Shown here one piece after another: positions 54,915 to 62,815 of a DNA stretch of 64,000 bases. A model generated the notes under the pieces. It was not told where the DNA came from, ran no database searches, and worked only from the letters and a program-made list of their open reading frames with translations. The first letter of the stretch is position 1; each line of letters opens with the position of its first letter. Position numbers and translations under genes: made by a program. Origin of the DNA: JAOUEA01 sp038249195 (GTDB lineage Bacteria; Actinomycetota; UBA4738; HRBIN12); contig JBBRWM010000002.1 in the NCBI GenBank assembly GCA_038249195.1, positions 310,001 through 374,000 of the forward strand, read 5' to 3'.

Positions 54915-55832
54915 CTACCGGAAGCTGCGGTCGTGTCCCATCGCGCTGAAGGCGGCCAGGGACGTCGTCGAGGAGTCCACGTAGTAGGTGCAGTCCGTGT
55001 CCTCGTTGTTGTACGAGAACCCGACGACCTCCGGCCACCGCTTCAGCGTCTCGCGGGCGCCTCTGAACCAATCGGCCTTGCGGCCGGTCTCGGCCTCGAC
55101 GCACCCCGCCTCGATGATGTACAGCGGCTTGTGATGGCCCTTCGCGAACCCGTGCGCCGACGCGAAGATCTCGTTGAAGGGACGCCAGGGCGTGCCGTGG
55201 CAGTGATAGCGGTTGTAGCCGTCCACACCCAGGACGTCGTAGTGGCGCGGGAGCCATTGGCCGGCCTTGCCCGCGGTGTAGGTGGACGCCATCAAACCGA
55301 CGACCCACCGGAACTTATGCACGCCGACGTTATGGAAGATCCGGTGGACCCGGTCGTAGGCAGCCTTCCAGTCGGCGGGGTTGCCCTCGTCCTCCGGCTC
55401 CTTGGAGAAGCAGAGGTAGCCGTGCCAGCCGCTCGCCCGGAGGCTTCGCGCCTGCTTGGTGATCCACGCGTCGTGCTGTCCCTGGGCGATGCCTCGCCAG
55501 CTCACCGGTCCGCTCTTCGTGCGCGCGAACCAGGAGAGGATCTGCGTGTGTCCGGTCTGGTGGCTCCACTTCGTGAACCCGTTCACGAGGTCGCTCGTCC
55601 AGGGCATCCGGTAATGGGTGGTGTTGAACTTCCTGCCGACTTGATGCTCCAGGTGGGCGGTCGCCTTTTCCTGGTTGCCGCCCGCGAGGGAGAGCGCGCC
55701 CCACCGAACGCGGGGATGCTGCTTCGCGGGCGCCTCGCCAGCCAGCTCCCACCACGAGAGCCCGGCGACGGCGCCACCAACCAGGGCGCTCCGCTTCAAG
55801 AAGTTCCGACGATCGATGTCTGTCGTGTCCAT
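54915..55832 (-). CDS. Tat-exported GH26-like glycoside hydrolase
   Basis: A 305-residue protein. The N-terminus DRRNFLKRSALVGGAVAGL is a twin-arginine signal. The mature part looks like a TIM-barrel glycosidase of the GH26/beta-mannanase type: ILSWFARTKSGPVSW, YLCFSKEPEDEGNPADW (candidate acid/base Glu), FRWVVGLMASTYTAG, YDVLGVDGYNRYHCHGTPW and LYIIEAGCVEAETG (candidate nucleophile Glu). It could cleave mannan- or xylan-like plant or microbial glycans. GGAGG precedes the ATG. No sugar transporter is next to it. Confidence 0.75.
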   Translation of the reverse strand: MDTTDIDRRNFLKRSALVGGAVAGLSWWELAGEAPAKQHPRVRWGALSLAGGNQEKATAHLEHQVGRKFNTTHYRMPWTSDLVNGFTKWSHQTGHTQILSWFARTKSGPVSWRGIAQGQHDAWITKQARSLRASGWHGYLCFSKEPEDEGNPADWKAAYDRVHRIFHNVGVHKFRWVVGLMASTYTAGKAGQWLPRHYDVLGVDGYNRYHCHGTPWRPFNEIFASAHGFAKGHHKPLYIIEAGCVEAETGRKADWFRGARETLKRWPEVVGFSYNNEDTDCTYYVDSSTTSLAAFSAMGHDRSFR

Positions 55833-55957
55833 GAACCGTTGTTCCTCCCGCTCGACCCGACGCTCACGTCGAGATCCGCCCTCCCAGTGAGCATCGGCGC
55901 GGTACGAGGAAGTGCTTGAGCACGCGGGAGGGTGGGTGTGGTTGGAGAGGGGGAGGC

Positions 55958-56287
55958 CTACGTCGTTTGCGGCCGCACGCGGGGAGCGGTGATCAGCACG
56001 CGGGAGGTGACCCGTCTGGGCCGACGTCGACGTCCTGGGGCGGCGGCGGTGGACTCAGCATGCACCTTGGCCGCGATCACCTGGATCTCGGGTTCGGTGG
56101 CCGAGTGTGTGAGCAGGCGCCGTGGCGCTCGCAGACCGCGTCGCACGAGTTTGGAGATTGACCTACCGAGATCGCCTCTCAGCAGGTTCCGTGGGGGAGC
56201 TTCATCGATCCGGGCCCTGAGGTCCGCGGAAACGCGAAGGGGAAGGGACAACAGAGGCAGGAAGAGGATGATCCTCAGCTTGCGCAT
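55958..56287 (-). CDS. Small secreted basic protein, unknown
   Basis: A 109-residue product, not recognised. MRKLRIILFLPLLSLPLRVSA is a good signal peptide; the rest is very Arg-rich (LVRRGLRAPRRLL, GRRRRPRRVTSR) without cysteines. AAAGGAG lies 8 nt before the ATG, one of the best ribosome binding sites in the window, which is the main reason to accept it. The Arg-rich composition can also arise by chance in antisense GC-rich DNA. Confidence 0.45.
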   Translation of the reverse strand: MRKLRIILFLPLLSLPLRVSADLRARIDEAPPRNLLRGDLGRSISKLVRRGLRAPRRLLTHSATEPEIQVIAAKVHAESTAAAPGRRRRPRRVTSRVLITAPRVRPQTT

Positions 56288-56601
56288 TGGGCAACTCCTT
56301 TCCTGTCCTTGGGTGTGGTGACGCCTCTTCGTCTGTCTCGGTCGGTCCTCCCTTCACCGGTCGGCATATGCATCAGCCTCGGGAACCTTCTATCGAAGTC
56401 CTCGAGGCTGGCGCGACCCTACCAGAGTCGAGAGCGTCGTTCTGTCGGTCGACCGGTTGACCTGTCTGTAGTATGATGCGCCTACAGCGGAGAACGTCCT
56501 CAAGTCTTTGCGCCGCAGGTATTCTGGGGACAGCGGCGCGCCCGTCGTTCTCCGCGGCGGGACCGCCCCGAAGAGGCCAATCGCTCGAACCAAGAGGGGT
56601 G
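56288..56601. other. Divergent intergenic region
   Basis: 314 nt between the small secreted protein and the secreted repeat protein, likely carrying both promoters. TAGTAT at 56469-56474 may be a -10 box for the right-hand gene. TTGACC at 56457-56462 is too close to serve it as a -35. Confidence 0.45.
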
Positions 56602-57810
56602 ATGCGCACGGCATCCATCCACCGAGGTACCCGAAGGCGCGTCCCGCACCTCCTCGCGTTGACCGCCGCGGTGGTCTTCGCGGTGCTGGTGCCGGTGGTG
56701 GCGCGGGCGGCGCCACCGTCGCCCGATGCCGACCCCACGTACATGGCCGACGCGCAGGTCCGGGCCATCCTGCCGGCCCGCGGCCGGATCTGGATCGGTG
56801 GCGCCTTCGGCCACCTCCTCACCTCCACAGGCGTACTGGGACCCGCCGCCCCGGGGATCGCGGCGCTCGATCCCGCCACCGGCGCACCCGCCACTGGTGT
56901 TCGGCTGCCCGCCCTCCGGGGCCATGGCCGGTTCGTGTACGACTTCGCCCTCCGCGGTAAGACGCTCTACGCGGCCGGGACGTTCACGTATCGCGCCCAC
57001 GGCAAGACGTATTGGAACCTCATCGGATTGAACGCGAAGACAGGCGCGGTGGTCTCCCGGTTCAGGACACCTCCGCTGCGCTGCGTGTGGGCGACGCGCA
57101 AGCGGGTCTTGGTGGGTGGCGACCTCCTCCACGCGTATTTGCCGGGCGGCAGGAAGATCGAGTCCTTCCAGCCGCTCGTGCCCAAGATCGACCCCTCCTT
57201 GCGCGGCCATGCCACCGTCGCCCAGTTCCGCGACATCGTGACGTCGGGGCCGTCCGCGTTCGCGGCCGGCCAGTTCGACTACATCAACGGTCGACCGCAG
57301 AAGGTGGTGGTGAAGTTCAACCCGCGGACGGGGAAGGTGAGCCGCTGGAACGTAGCCAAAATCCCTCAGCAGAGCGGGGCGTTCGGCATCCAGGTGCAGG
57401 CGTCGGGCTCCCGGCTCTATGTGGGGGCCGGGGGCTCGGATTTCACGGCGGCGTACGCCACGGCCGACGGGCGCCAGTTCTGGAAGACGGACACGTCGGG
57501 GTCGACCCAAGCGGTGGCGTCATGGGGCAGCGACATGCTGGTGATCGGCGGGCACTTCCAGTGGGTCCAGTACCAGGGCTCGGGGAACTGTGGAGACAAC
57601 GGCAACCCGAACCCGAACTGCCTCCACCAGCCGCGTCTCGCGATCCTCGACGCCACCACGGGGCGGGTGGACGTGGCCTGGCGTCCCGACATCTGCTGCC
57701 TGTACAACGGAGTCTGGGCCTTAGCGACCAAGGGTCATCGACTGCACGTGGGCGGGCAGTTCACGAAGGCGGGAGGCCGTTCGCAATGGTTCTACGCGCG
57801 GTTCTCCTGA
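56602..57810 (+). CDS. Secreted repeat (beta-propeller-like) protein
   Basis: A 402-residue exported protein: RRRVPHLLALTAAVVFAVL is the signal core with cleavage likely near ARA-APP. The mature part has repeated GGxF-type units (IWIGGAFGHLL, LYAAGTFTYRAHG, AFAAGQFDYINGR, MLVIGGHFQWVQYQG, HVGGQFTKAGG), the pattern of Delta-60/propeller repeats, about 50-70 residues apart. Function unknown; cell-surface binding is a plausible guess. ATG 56602 is the first start that leaves a normal signal peptide; the frame is open to 56473. Confidence 0.7.
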   Translation: MRTASIHRGTRRRVPHLLALTAAVVFAVLVPVVARAAPPSPDADPTYMADAQVRAILPARGRIWIGGAFGHLLTSTGVLGPAAPGIAALDPATGAPATGVRLPALRGHGRFVYDFALRGKTLYAAGTFTYRAHGKTYWNLIGLNAKTGAVVSRFRTPPLRCVWATRKRVLVGGDLLHAYLPGGRKIESFQPLVPKIDPSLRGHATVAQFRDIVTSGPSAFAAGQFDYINGRPQKVVVKFNPRTGKVSRWNVAKIPQQSGAFGIQVQASGSRLYVGAGGSDFTAAYATADGRQFWKTDTSGSTQAVASWGSDMLVIGGHFQWVQYQGSGNCGDNGNPNPNCLHQPRLAILDATTGRVDVAWRPDICCLYNGVWALATKGHRLHVGGQFTKAGGRSQWFYARFS

Positions 57811-57812
57811 GT

Positions 57813-57818
57813 TAGACT
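57813..57818 (+). promoter_or_regulatory. -10 box upstream of the ABC-F gene
   Basis: TAGACT ends 7 nt before an ATG (57826) that opens a Met-Ser-stop minimal frame. Transcription starting here would give the ABC-F gene a leader of about 130 nt. Confidence 0.45.
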
Positions 57819-57907
57819 CCGGTCGATGAGCTAGGCGTTCGATCCCTCAGCATCGCGCCGCCCCGTAGCGGCCGTCCTTGCCTGCCCTTCATCCGGAGCC
57901 GATCTCC

Positions 57908-57958
57908 ATGCCTGCCAGCCCATCGCCGTCAGCCTCCTCGCGGAGCGTTCCCTCGTGA
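57908..57958 (+). CDS. Candidate 16-residue leader peptide of the ABC-F gene
   Basis: ATG 57908 opens a frame for MPASPSPSASSRSVPS that ends in TGA overlapping the GTG start of the ABC-F gene (GTGA). GGAG lies about 10 nt before the ATG. CTCC at about 57933-57936 can pair with the GGAG (57941-57944) that serves the main gene, so translation of the leader could open the main start site. It is small and proven only by signal quality and position. Confidence 0.4.
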   Translation: MPASPSPSASSRSVPS

Positions 57959-59550
57959 GCACGCTCGAGGTTCGCGACCTGTCGGTTGAAGCCGGCGGGA
58001 CCACGGTGGTGCAGGACCTGTCCTTCACACTCCGCCCCGGGGACAAGGTAGGGGTGGTGGGACGCAACGGCGCGGGCAAGACGAGCATGCTCAAGGTGCT
58101 CGCGGGCGAGGCCTCCGCGGGCGCTGGTTCGCTGGAGCGCCGCGGGGCACTGGGATACCTGCGTCAAGATCCACGACAGCACCGCGACGACGACGCGACC
58201 TCGGGACTGGACTATGTCCTGTCGGCCCGCGATCTCGTGGCGCGATTCAAGCGTTTGGAACAGGCGCGCATCGGGTTGGAGGATGACCCGTCCGAGCGCA
58301 ACCTCCAGCGATTCTCCCGCCTGGAGGATGAGTACCGCGGCGCTGGGGGCTACCGAGCGGAGTCCGAGGTCCGAACGGTCTCCGCCGGCCTCGGGCTCGC
58401 TCAGGATCGCCTGGAACTGCCGGTGGGGGCGCTCTCGGGTGGGGAGCGGCGCCGACTCGAACTCGCCCGCATCCTGTTCGGAGGCTCGGATCTCCTGCTC
58501 CTGGATGAGCCCACCAACCACCTCGACGTCGATGCCAAGCATTGGCTGATGACGTTCCTCGCCACGTACAAGGGTGCCTTCCTCGTCGTGAGCCACGACC
58601 TCGGCTTGCTCGACGCCTCCATCACGCGGATCCTGCATCTGGATCGCGATGGGGTGGTTGAGTACCGTGGGACCTACTCGCAGTACCGGACGTCTCGGAC
58701 ACGAGACGAGGTCAGGCTGACCGCCCTCGCCGGTCGACAAGAGCAGGAGATCCGCCGTCTGAAGACGCTCGCCGACTCCATGCGCGGGCAGACGGCCAAG
58801 CGCGCACGGAAGGCCAAGACCCTCGATACGCGAGCGACCAGGCTCGAGGCGAACAAGGTGCAGGGTCCCGCTCGAGAGCGCACGGTGCGGTTCCGCTTCC
58901 CCGCGCCACCGCATAGCGGGCGCATGGTGCTGCGGGCGGAGGGCCTCGCGAAGGGCTACGGCGGGCCGGCGGTGTTTGATGCCGTGACCTTCGACGTCGA
59001 ACGGGGCGAACGGATGCTGATCATGGGCCTCAACGGCGCGGGCAAGACGACCCTGCTGCGGATCCTCACCGGCGAGACGCGGGCCGACGCCGGGACCTTC
59101 GTCTTTGGCCACGGCGTGGAAGCCGGCTACTACGCCCAGGAGCACGAGGGGATCAGAGAAGGGATGGACCTTCTGGCCCACATGCGCGCCGCGTCGCCTG
59201 CGGACGATCAGGCCCTGCGGTCGCTGTTGGGGATGTTCGGGCTGCCGGGGGCGATGGCGTTCCAGGACGCGGGAACCCTTTCGGGAGGAGAGAAGACCAA
59301 GCTCGCGCTCGCACAGCTCGTGGCGGGACGCAAGAATCTCCTCTTGCTCGACGAGCCGACCAACAACCTCGACCCGCCGTCGCGCACGGCGATCGCACAG
59401 GCGCTGGCCGATTGGCCGGGAGCGATGGTGATCGTAAGCCACGACCCGGAGTTCATGGAAGCCCTGCAACCCCAGCGCGTGCTCATGATGCCGGAGGGGG
59501 ACATCGAGTTTTGGGACGAGGAACTTCTGGATCTGGTCAGCCTCGCCTGA
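57955..59550 (+). CDS. ABC-F family ATPase
   Basis: A 531-residue soluble protein with two ABC modules and no membrane part. Module 1: VVGRNGAGKTSMLKVLAGE, ALSGGERRRLELARIL, LLLLDEPTNHLDVDAKHWL. A charged linker (about residues 245-305) contains SMRGQTAKRARKAKTLDTR. Module 2: IMGLNGAGKTTLLRILTGE, TLSGGEKTKLALAQLV, LLLLDEPTNNLDPPSRTAI. ABC-F proteins act on the ribosome, either as translation factors or by displacing antibiotics. The C-terminus is short, without the Uup-type coiled coil. GTG start with GGAG 10 nt upstream, overlapping a candidate leader frame. Confidence 0.92.
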   Translation: MSTLEVRDLSVEAGGTTVVQDLSFTLRPGDKVGVVGRNGAGKTSMLKVLAGEASAGAGSLERRGALGYLRQDPRQHRDDDATSGLDYVLSARDLVARFKRLEQARIGLEDDPSERNLQRFSRLEDEYRGAGGYRAESEVRTVSAGLGLAQDRLELPVGALSGGERRRLELARILFGGSDLLLLDEPTNHLDVDAKHWLMTFLATYKGAFLVVSHDLGLLDASITRILHLDRDGVVEYRGTYSQYRTSRTRDEVRLTALAGRQEQEIRRLKTLADSMRGQTAKRARKAKTLDTRATRLEANKVQGPARERTVRFRFPAPPHSGRMVLRAEGLAKGYGGPAVFDAVTFDVERGERMLIMGLNGAGKTTLLRILTGETRADAGTFVFGHGVEAGYYAQEHEGIREGMDLLAHMRAASPADDQALRSLLGMFGLPGAMAFQDAGTLSGGEKTKLALAQLVAGRKNLLLLDEPTNNLDPPSRTAIAQALADWPGAMVIVSHDPEFMEALQPQRVLMMPEGDIEFWDEELLDLVSLA

Positions 59551-59650
59551 GCCGGCCTCGCGCGGAACGGGGCCTCGCAGACGAGCCCTCGTCCGCGCGA
59601 TCACCGCAGCTATCCTCTTCGAACCGTCTAACCGACCGGGAGGTCCCGAC

Positions 59651-61312
59651 GTGAGCCAGCCAGACCTGATCTTCCTCAACGGCGACGTGTACACCGTTGA
59701 CGCCGGACGGCGATGGGCGCGGGGGGTCGCCGTGGCGGCAGGGCGGATCGTGGCGGTCGGTGCGGAGACCGACATCCGAGATCTCGCGGGACCCTCGACG
59801 CAGGTCGTCGACCTGGCCGGCGGCATGCTGCTGCCCGGTTTCCAGGACGCCCACTGCCACCCCGTCTCCGGAGGCGTCGATCGCCTCCGATGCGACCTGC
59901 ATGACCTCAACGCCGCGGACGCCTACGTGCGGGCCGTCGACGCGTATGCCCGATCGCATCCGAACGTGACGTGGATCCTCGGGGGAGGGTGGGCGATGGA
60001 CGTCTTCCCGGATGGGACGCCCACCAAGGATCTCCTGGACGCGGTCGTTCCCGACCGACCCGTCTTCCTGCCGAACCGCGACGGTCATGGCGGATGGGTG
60101 AACTCCGCGGCGTTGAAGATCGCCGGCGTGACCCGGGACACGGAGGACCCGCCGGACGGTCGCATCGAGCGCGACGCCGACGGCGAGCCGTCCGGCACGC
60201 TGCACGAGGGGGCGATGGACCTGGTCGGCCGGCACGCGCCGGCAGCCGGCGAGGACGAGATGCACGCCGGCCTGCTCGAGGGGCAGGCCCACCTGCACTC
60301 GCTTGGCGTCACGGCGTGGCAGGACGCCATCGTCGGCGCGGAGTCCTGGGGCGACAACTTCGAGGCCTACCTCGGTGCCGCCCGCAGCGGCGAGCTCACC
60401 GCTCGTGTGGTCGGCGCCCTGTGGTGGGATCGGCACCGAGGGATCGAGCAGGTAGAGGACCTGTGCGCGGGGCGTGAAGAGGGCCGCGAGGGACGCTTCG
60501 CCGCAACCAGCGTCAAGATCATGCAGGACGGCGTCTGCGAGAACTTCACGGCCGCCGTCCTGGATCCCTACCTCGACGCCGACGGCGTCCCCACGGACAA
60601 CCGCGGCATCTCCTTCGTGGAGCCGACCCAGTTGAAGGAGGCCGTGACGCGCCTGGACCGCGAAGGTTTCCAGGTGCATTTCCATACCCTGGCGGACCGA
60701 GCGGTGCGCGAGGCGCTGGATGCCGTGGAGGCGGCCCTGGCGGTGAACGGGCCTTCGAACGGGCGGCACCATCTTGCCCACCTCCAGGTCGTGCATCCCG
60801 ACGATGTCCCTCGATTCCGTAGATTGGGCGCAGTCGCGAACGCCCAGCCCCTGTGGGCGGCACACGAATCGCAGATGGACGACCTGACGATCCCATTCCT
60901 CGGAGAGCCTCGCTGGAGGTGGCAATACCCCTTCAGGAGCCTCGTGCGCTCCGGCGCGATGCTCGCCATGGGCAGCGACTGGAGCGTCTCGAGCGCGAAC
61001 CCGCTCGAGGAGATCCACGTGGCCGTGAACCGCGTGATGGCGCCCGAGTACCTCTACCAGGTGGATTCAAGAGACGTGTTCATCCCCGAGGAACGATTGG
61101 ACCTGCCGACCGCGATCGCGGCGTTCACGATGGGCTCGGCCTACGTGAACCACCTGGACCACGTCACCGGTTCGATCGAGGTCGGGAAGTTCGCGGACCT
61201 GGCCGTGGTGGATCGCAACCTGTTCGCACATCCCGCACAAGAGATCTCGGTCGCGAAGGTCAAACGCACCTATGTCGAGGGAGAGCCCGTGTTCGTGGCG
61301 GGCGACGCGTGA
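59651..61312 (+). CDS. YtcJ-like amidohydrolase
   Basis: A 553-residue metal-dependent hydrolase of the amidohydrolase_3/YtcJ type. Landmarks are LPGFQDAHCHPVSGG (first HxH), VFLPNRDGHGGWVNSAALK, EPSGTLHEGAMDLV, GFQVHFHTLADRAVREAL (metal His), HHLAHLQVVHPDDVPRF, MLAMGSDWSVSSANPLEEI (metal Asp) and VGKFADLAVVDRNLF. Members hydrolyse amides or formamides; the substrate is unknown here. GTG 59651 follows GGGAGG, and TATCCT at 59611-59616 may be its -10 box. It could supply or use a compound related to the neighbouring Rieske system, which is only inference. Confidence 0.88.
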   Translation: MSQPDLIFLNGDVYTVDAGRRWARGVAVAAGRIVAVGAETDIRDLAGPSTQVVDLAGGMLLPGFQDAHCHPVSGGVDRLRCDLHDLNAADAYVRAVDAYARSHPNVTWILGGGWAMDVFPDGTPTKDLLDAVVPDRPVFLPNRDGHGGWVNSAALKIAGVTRDTEDPPDGRIERDADGEPSGTLHEGAMDLVGRHAPAAGEDEMHAGLLEGQAHLHSLGVTAWQDAIVGAESWGDNFEAYLGAARSGELTARVVGALWWDRHRGIEQVEDLCAGREEGREGRFAATSVKIMQDGVCENFTAAVLDPYLDADGVPTDNRGISFVEPTQLKEAVTRLDREGFQVHFHTLADRAVREALDAVEAALAVNGPSNGRHHLAHLQVVHPDDVPRFRRLGAVANAQPLWAAHESQMDDLTIPFLGEPRWRWQYPFRSLVRSGAMLAMGSDWSVSSANPLEEIHVAVNRVMAPEYLYQVDSRDVFIPEERLDLPTAIAAFTMGSAYVNHLDHVTGSIEVGKFADLAVVDRNLFAHPAQEISVAKVKRTYVEGEPVFVAGDA

Positions 61313-61339
61313 GTCATCCCGGCCCTGACCCGGGGTCCG

Positions 61340-61366
61340 CCGGCGAGGACCTGTCTGTCTCGCCGG
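61340..61366 (+). terminator. Hairpin terminator after the YtcJ-like gene
   Basis: CCGGCGAG (61340-61347) and CTCGCCGG (61359-61366) form a perfect 8-bp stem with an 11-nt loop, followed within 10 nt by a run of five T (ATTTTT). Confidence 0.55.
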
Positions 61367-61372
61367 GGGTGT

Positions 61373-61378
61373 TACCAT
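61373..61378 (+). promoter_or_regulatory. Possible -10 box of the Rieske gene
   Basis: TACCAT would place the start of transcription near 61386, just before the palindrome. TACCTT at 61387-61392 is an alternative and would overlap the palindrome. Confidence 0.35.
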
Positions 61379-61390
61379 TTTTCCCATACC

Positions 61391-61406
61391 TTGAACGGCC
61401 GTTCAA
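61391..61406. promoter_or_regulatory. Perfect 16-bp palindromic operator candidate
   Basis: TTGAACGGCCGTTCAA is its own reverse complement over all 16 bases. It lies between the possible -10 boxes and the start of the Rieske oxygenase gene, at a position where a bound dimeric repressor (TetR-type sites often look like this) would block transcription. No regulator gene is visible in the window. Confidence 0.65.
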
Positions 61407-61460
61407 TGCGATGGCGCGCGCGCCCCGCCCGCCGCACCCCCTTGCAGGAGGTCCCGACCC

Positions 61461-62657
61461 ATGTCCCTTCAGAGCCCCGTGGAGCCCGAGCTACTGCGGG
61501 CCGTGCTGGCGCCGACGCTCGGGGCCAGTCGCACCCTGCCGGCCGAGGCGTACACGTCCCAGCAGGTCTTCGACTGGGAGGCCGCGCACTTCTTCGAAGG
61601 AGGGTGGGTCTGCGTCGGGCGAGCCGACGAACTGGCACGCATCGGAGATCAGAAGGCGTTCCGGATCGGGCGCGAGGGCATCCTCGTCGTGCGCGACCAC
61701 GACGCGCAGCTCCGCGGCTTCTACAACACCTGCCGTCACCGAGGGCACGAGCTGCTCGAGCCCGGGAGCTCGAGGAACCTCCGCGCCATCAAGTGCCCCT
61801 ACCACGCATGGGTCTACCAGCTGGACGGCTCGCTCGGCGCGGCACCACGTTTCGGAGACCTTGCGGGCTTCGACCAGGCCCGCTACCCGCTGATCGCCGC
61901 CCGACTCCAGGAGTGGCACGGCTGGATCTTCGTGAACGCTGACGGAACCGCGCCCGACTTCTCCTCTTACGCCGGCAACCTGGGCGAGCTCCTGTCCGCC
62001 TGGGAGCCGGCCCGCCTCGTCGTGGCGGCCGCACACGACTACGTCATCGAAGCCAATTGGAAAACCATCACGGAGAACTACCACGAGTGCTACCACTGTC
62101 CATCGATCCACCCGGAGCTCTGTGCGGTCACGCAGGCGGACTCCGGCGAGAACTATCCGCACGACGGCCTGTGGGTGGGGGGATCCATGGTCCTGAAGGA
62201 TTTCGCCCAGACCATGTCGCTCACCGGTGAGTCCGGGGGCGTGCCCATCCGCGGTCTGGACCCGAGGCAGCTCCGCGAGGTCTTCTACTTCGGCCTGTTC
62301 CCGAACCTGCTCCTCAGCCTGCATCCCGATTACGTCATGACGCACCGGTTCGAGGCGCTGGGGCCGGGCCGCACGAAGGTGGAATGCCACTGGCTGTTCC
62401 CGCCGGAGGCTGGGGACCGCCCGGACTTCTCGCCCGACTACGCCAGCTCGTTCTGGGACATCACCAACCGGGAAGATTGGCTCGCCTGCGAATCCGTGTA
62501 CCGGGGCCTGCAGTCCGACGGCTTCCGCCAGGGGCCGTTCGCTTGGAGCGAGGACGAGGTCCACATCTTCATGGCCATGGTCGCCCAGGGATACCTCGAC
62601 GGCCGTGCCACGAGGCCGCGGCAGGTCCACGAGCTCGCGGAGAGGTCCGGCGTCTGA
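61461..62657 (+). CDS. Rieske-type aromatic-ring/N-demethylating oxygenase, alpha subunit
   Basis: A 398-residue oxygenase. The Rieske [2Fe-2S] site is CRHRGHELLE and CPYHAWVYQLDG (residues about 94-120). The mononuclear iron site is in WKTITENYHECYHCPSIHP (two His), with the carboxylate probably the Asp of NREDWLACE. The sequence around it is like glycine betaine (GbcA) and stachydrine demethylases rather than ring dioxygenases. It should use O2 and electrons from a reductase to remove a methyl group as formaldehyde; no reductase gene is in the window. AGGAGG before the ATG is an ideal ribosome binding site. It is downstream of the palindromic operator. Confidence 0.9.
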   Translation: MSLQSPVEPELLRAVLAPTLGASRTLPAEAYTSQQVFDWEAAHFFEGGWVCVGRADELARIGDQKAFRIGREGILVVRDHDAQLRGFYNTCRHRGHELLEPGSSRNLRAIKCPYHAWVYQLDGSLGAAPRFGDLAGFDQARYPLIAARLQEWHGWIFVNADGTAPDFSSYAGNLGELLSAWEPARLVVAAAHDYVIEANWKTITENYHECYHCPSIHPELCAVTQADSGENYPHDGLWVGGSMVLKDFAQTMSLTGESGGVPIRGLDPRQLREVFYFGLFPNLLLSLHPDYVMTHRFEALGPGRTKVECHWLFPPEAGDRPDFSPDYASSFWDITNREDWLACESVYRGLQSDGFRQGPFAWSEDEVHIFMAMVAQGYLDGRATRPRQVHELAERSGV

Positions 62658-62705
62658 CTCCGCCAACCGGCTCCTCGTGACCGAGGGTCAGGAGGGGACG
62701 TTGCA

Positions 62706-62792
62706 CCGCGGGCCCGCCGCTCCCAACATGGCGCGGGCCGTCGGGAGGCCCGCCGGCAGACCCAGGCAGGCCGACGTTGGCGGGGCCCGCGG
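62706..62792 (+). other. Structured spacer between the Rieske and DmdA-like genes
   Basis: The 158-nt spacer holds an inner perfect 7-bp hairpin (62733-62739 with 62747-62753) nested inside a pair of long GC arms (62706-62718 and 62779-62792, complementary apart from one bulged G). The nested fold is unlike a simple terminator. It could be a processing or attenuation element, or an unknown cis-acting RNA. GAGAGGGG before ATG 62816 serves as ribosome binding site. Confidence 0.5.
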
Positions 62793-62815
62793 GTGAGAGC
62801 TGAGAGGGGATTCAG

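Noticed and set aside
62658..62815. Known riboswitch (glycine, SAM or tetrahydrofolate class) before the DmdA-like gene
   Set aside because: The spacer is structured, but I could not find the conserved core sequences of these classes. It is reported as an unidentified fold instead.
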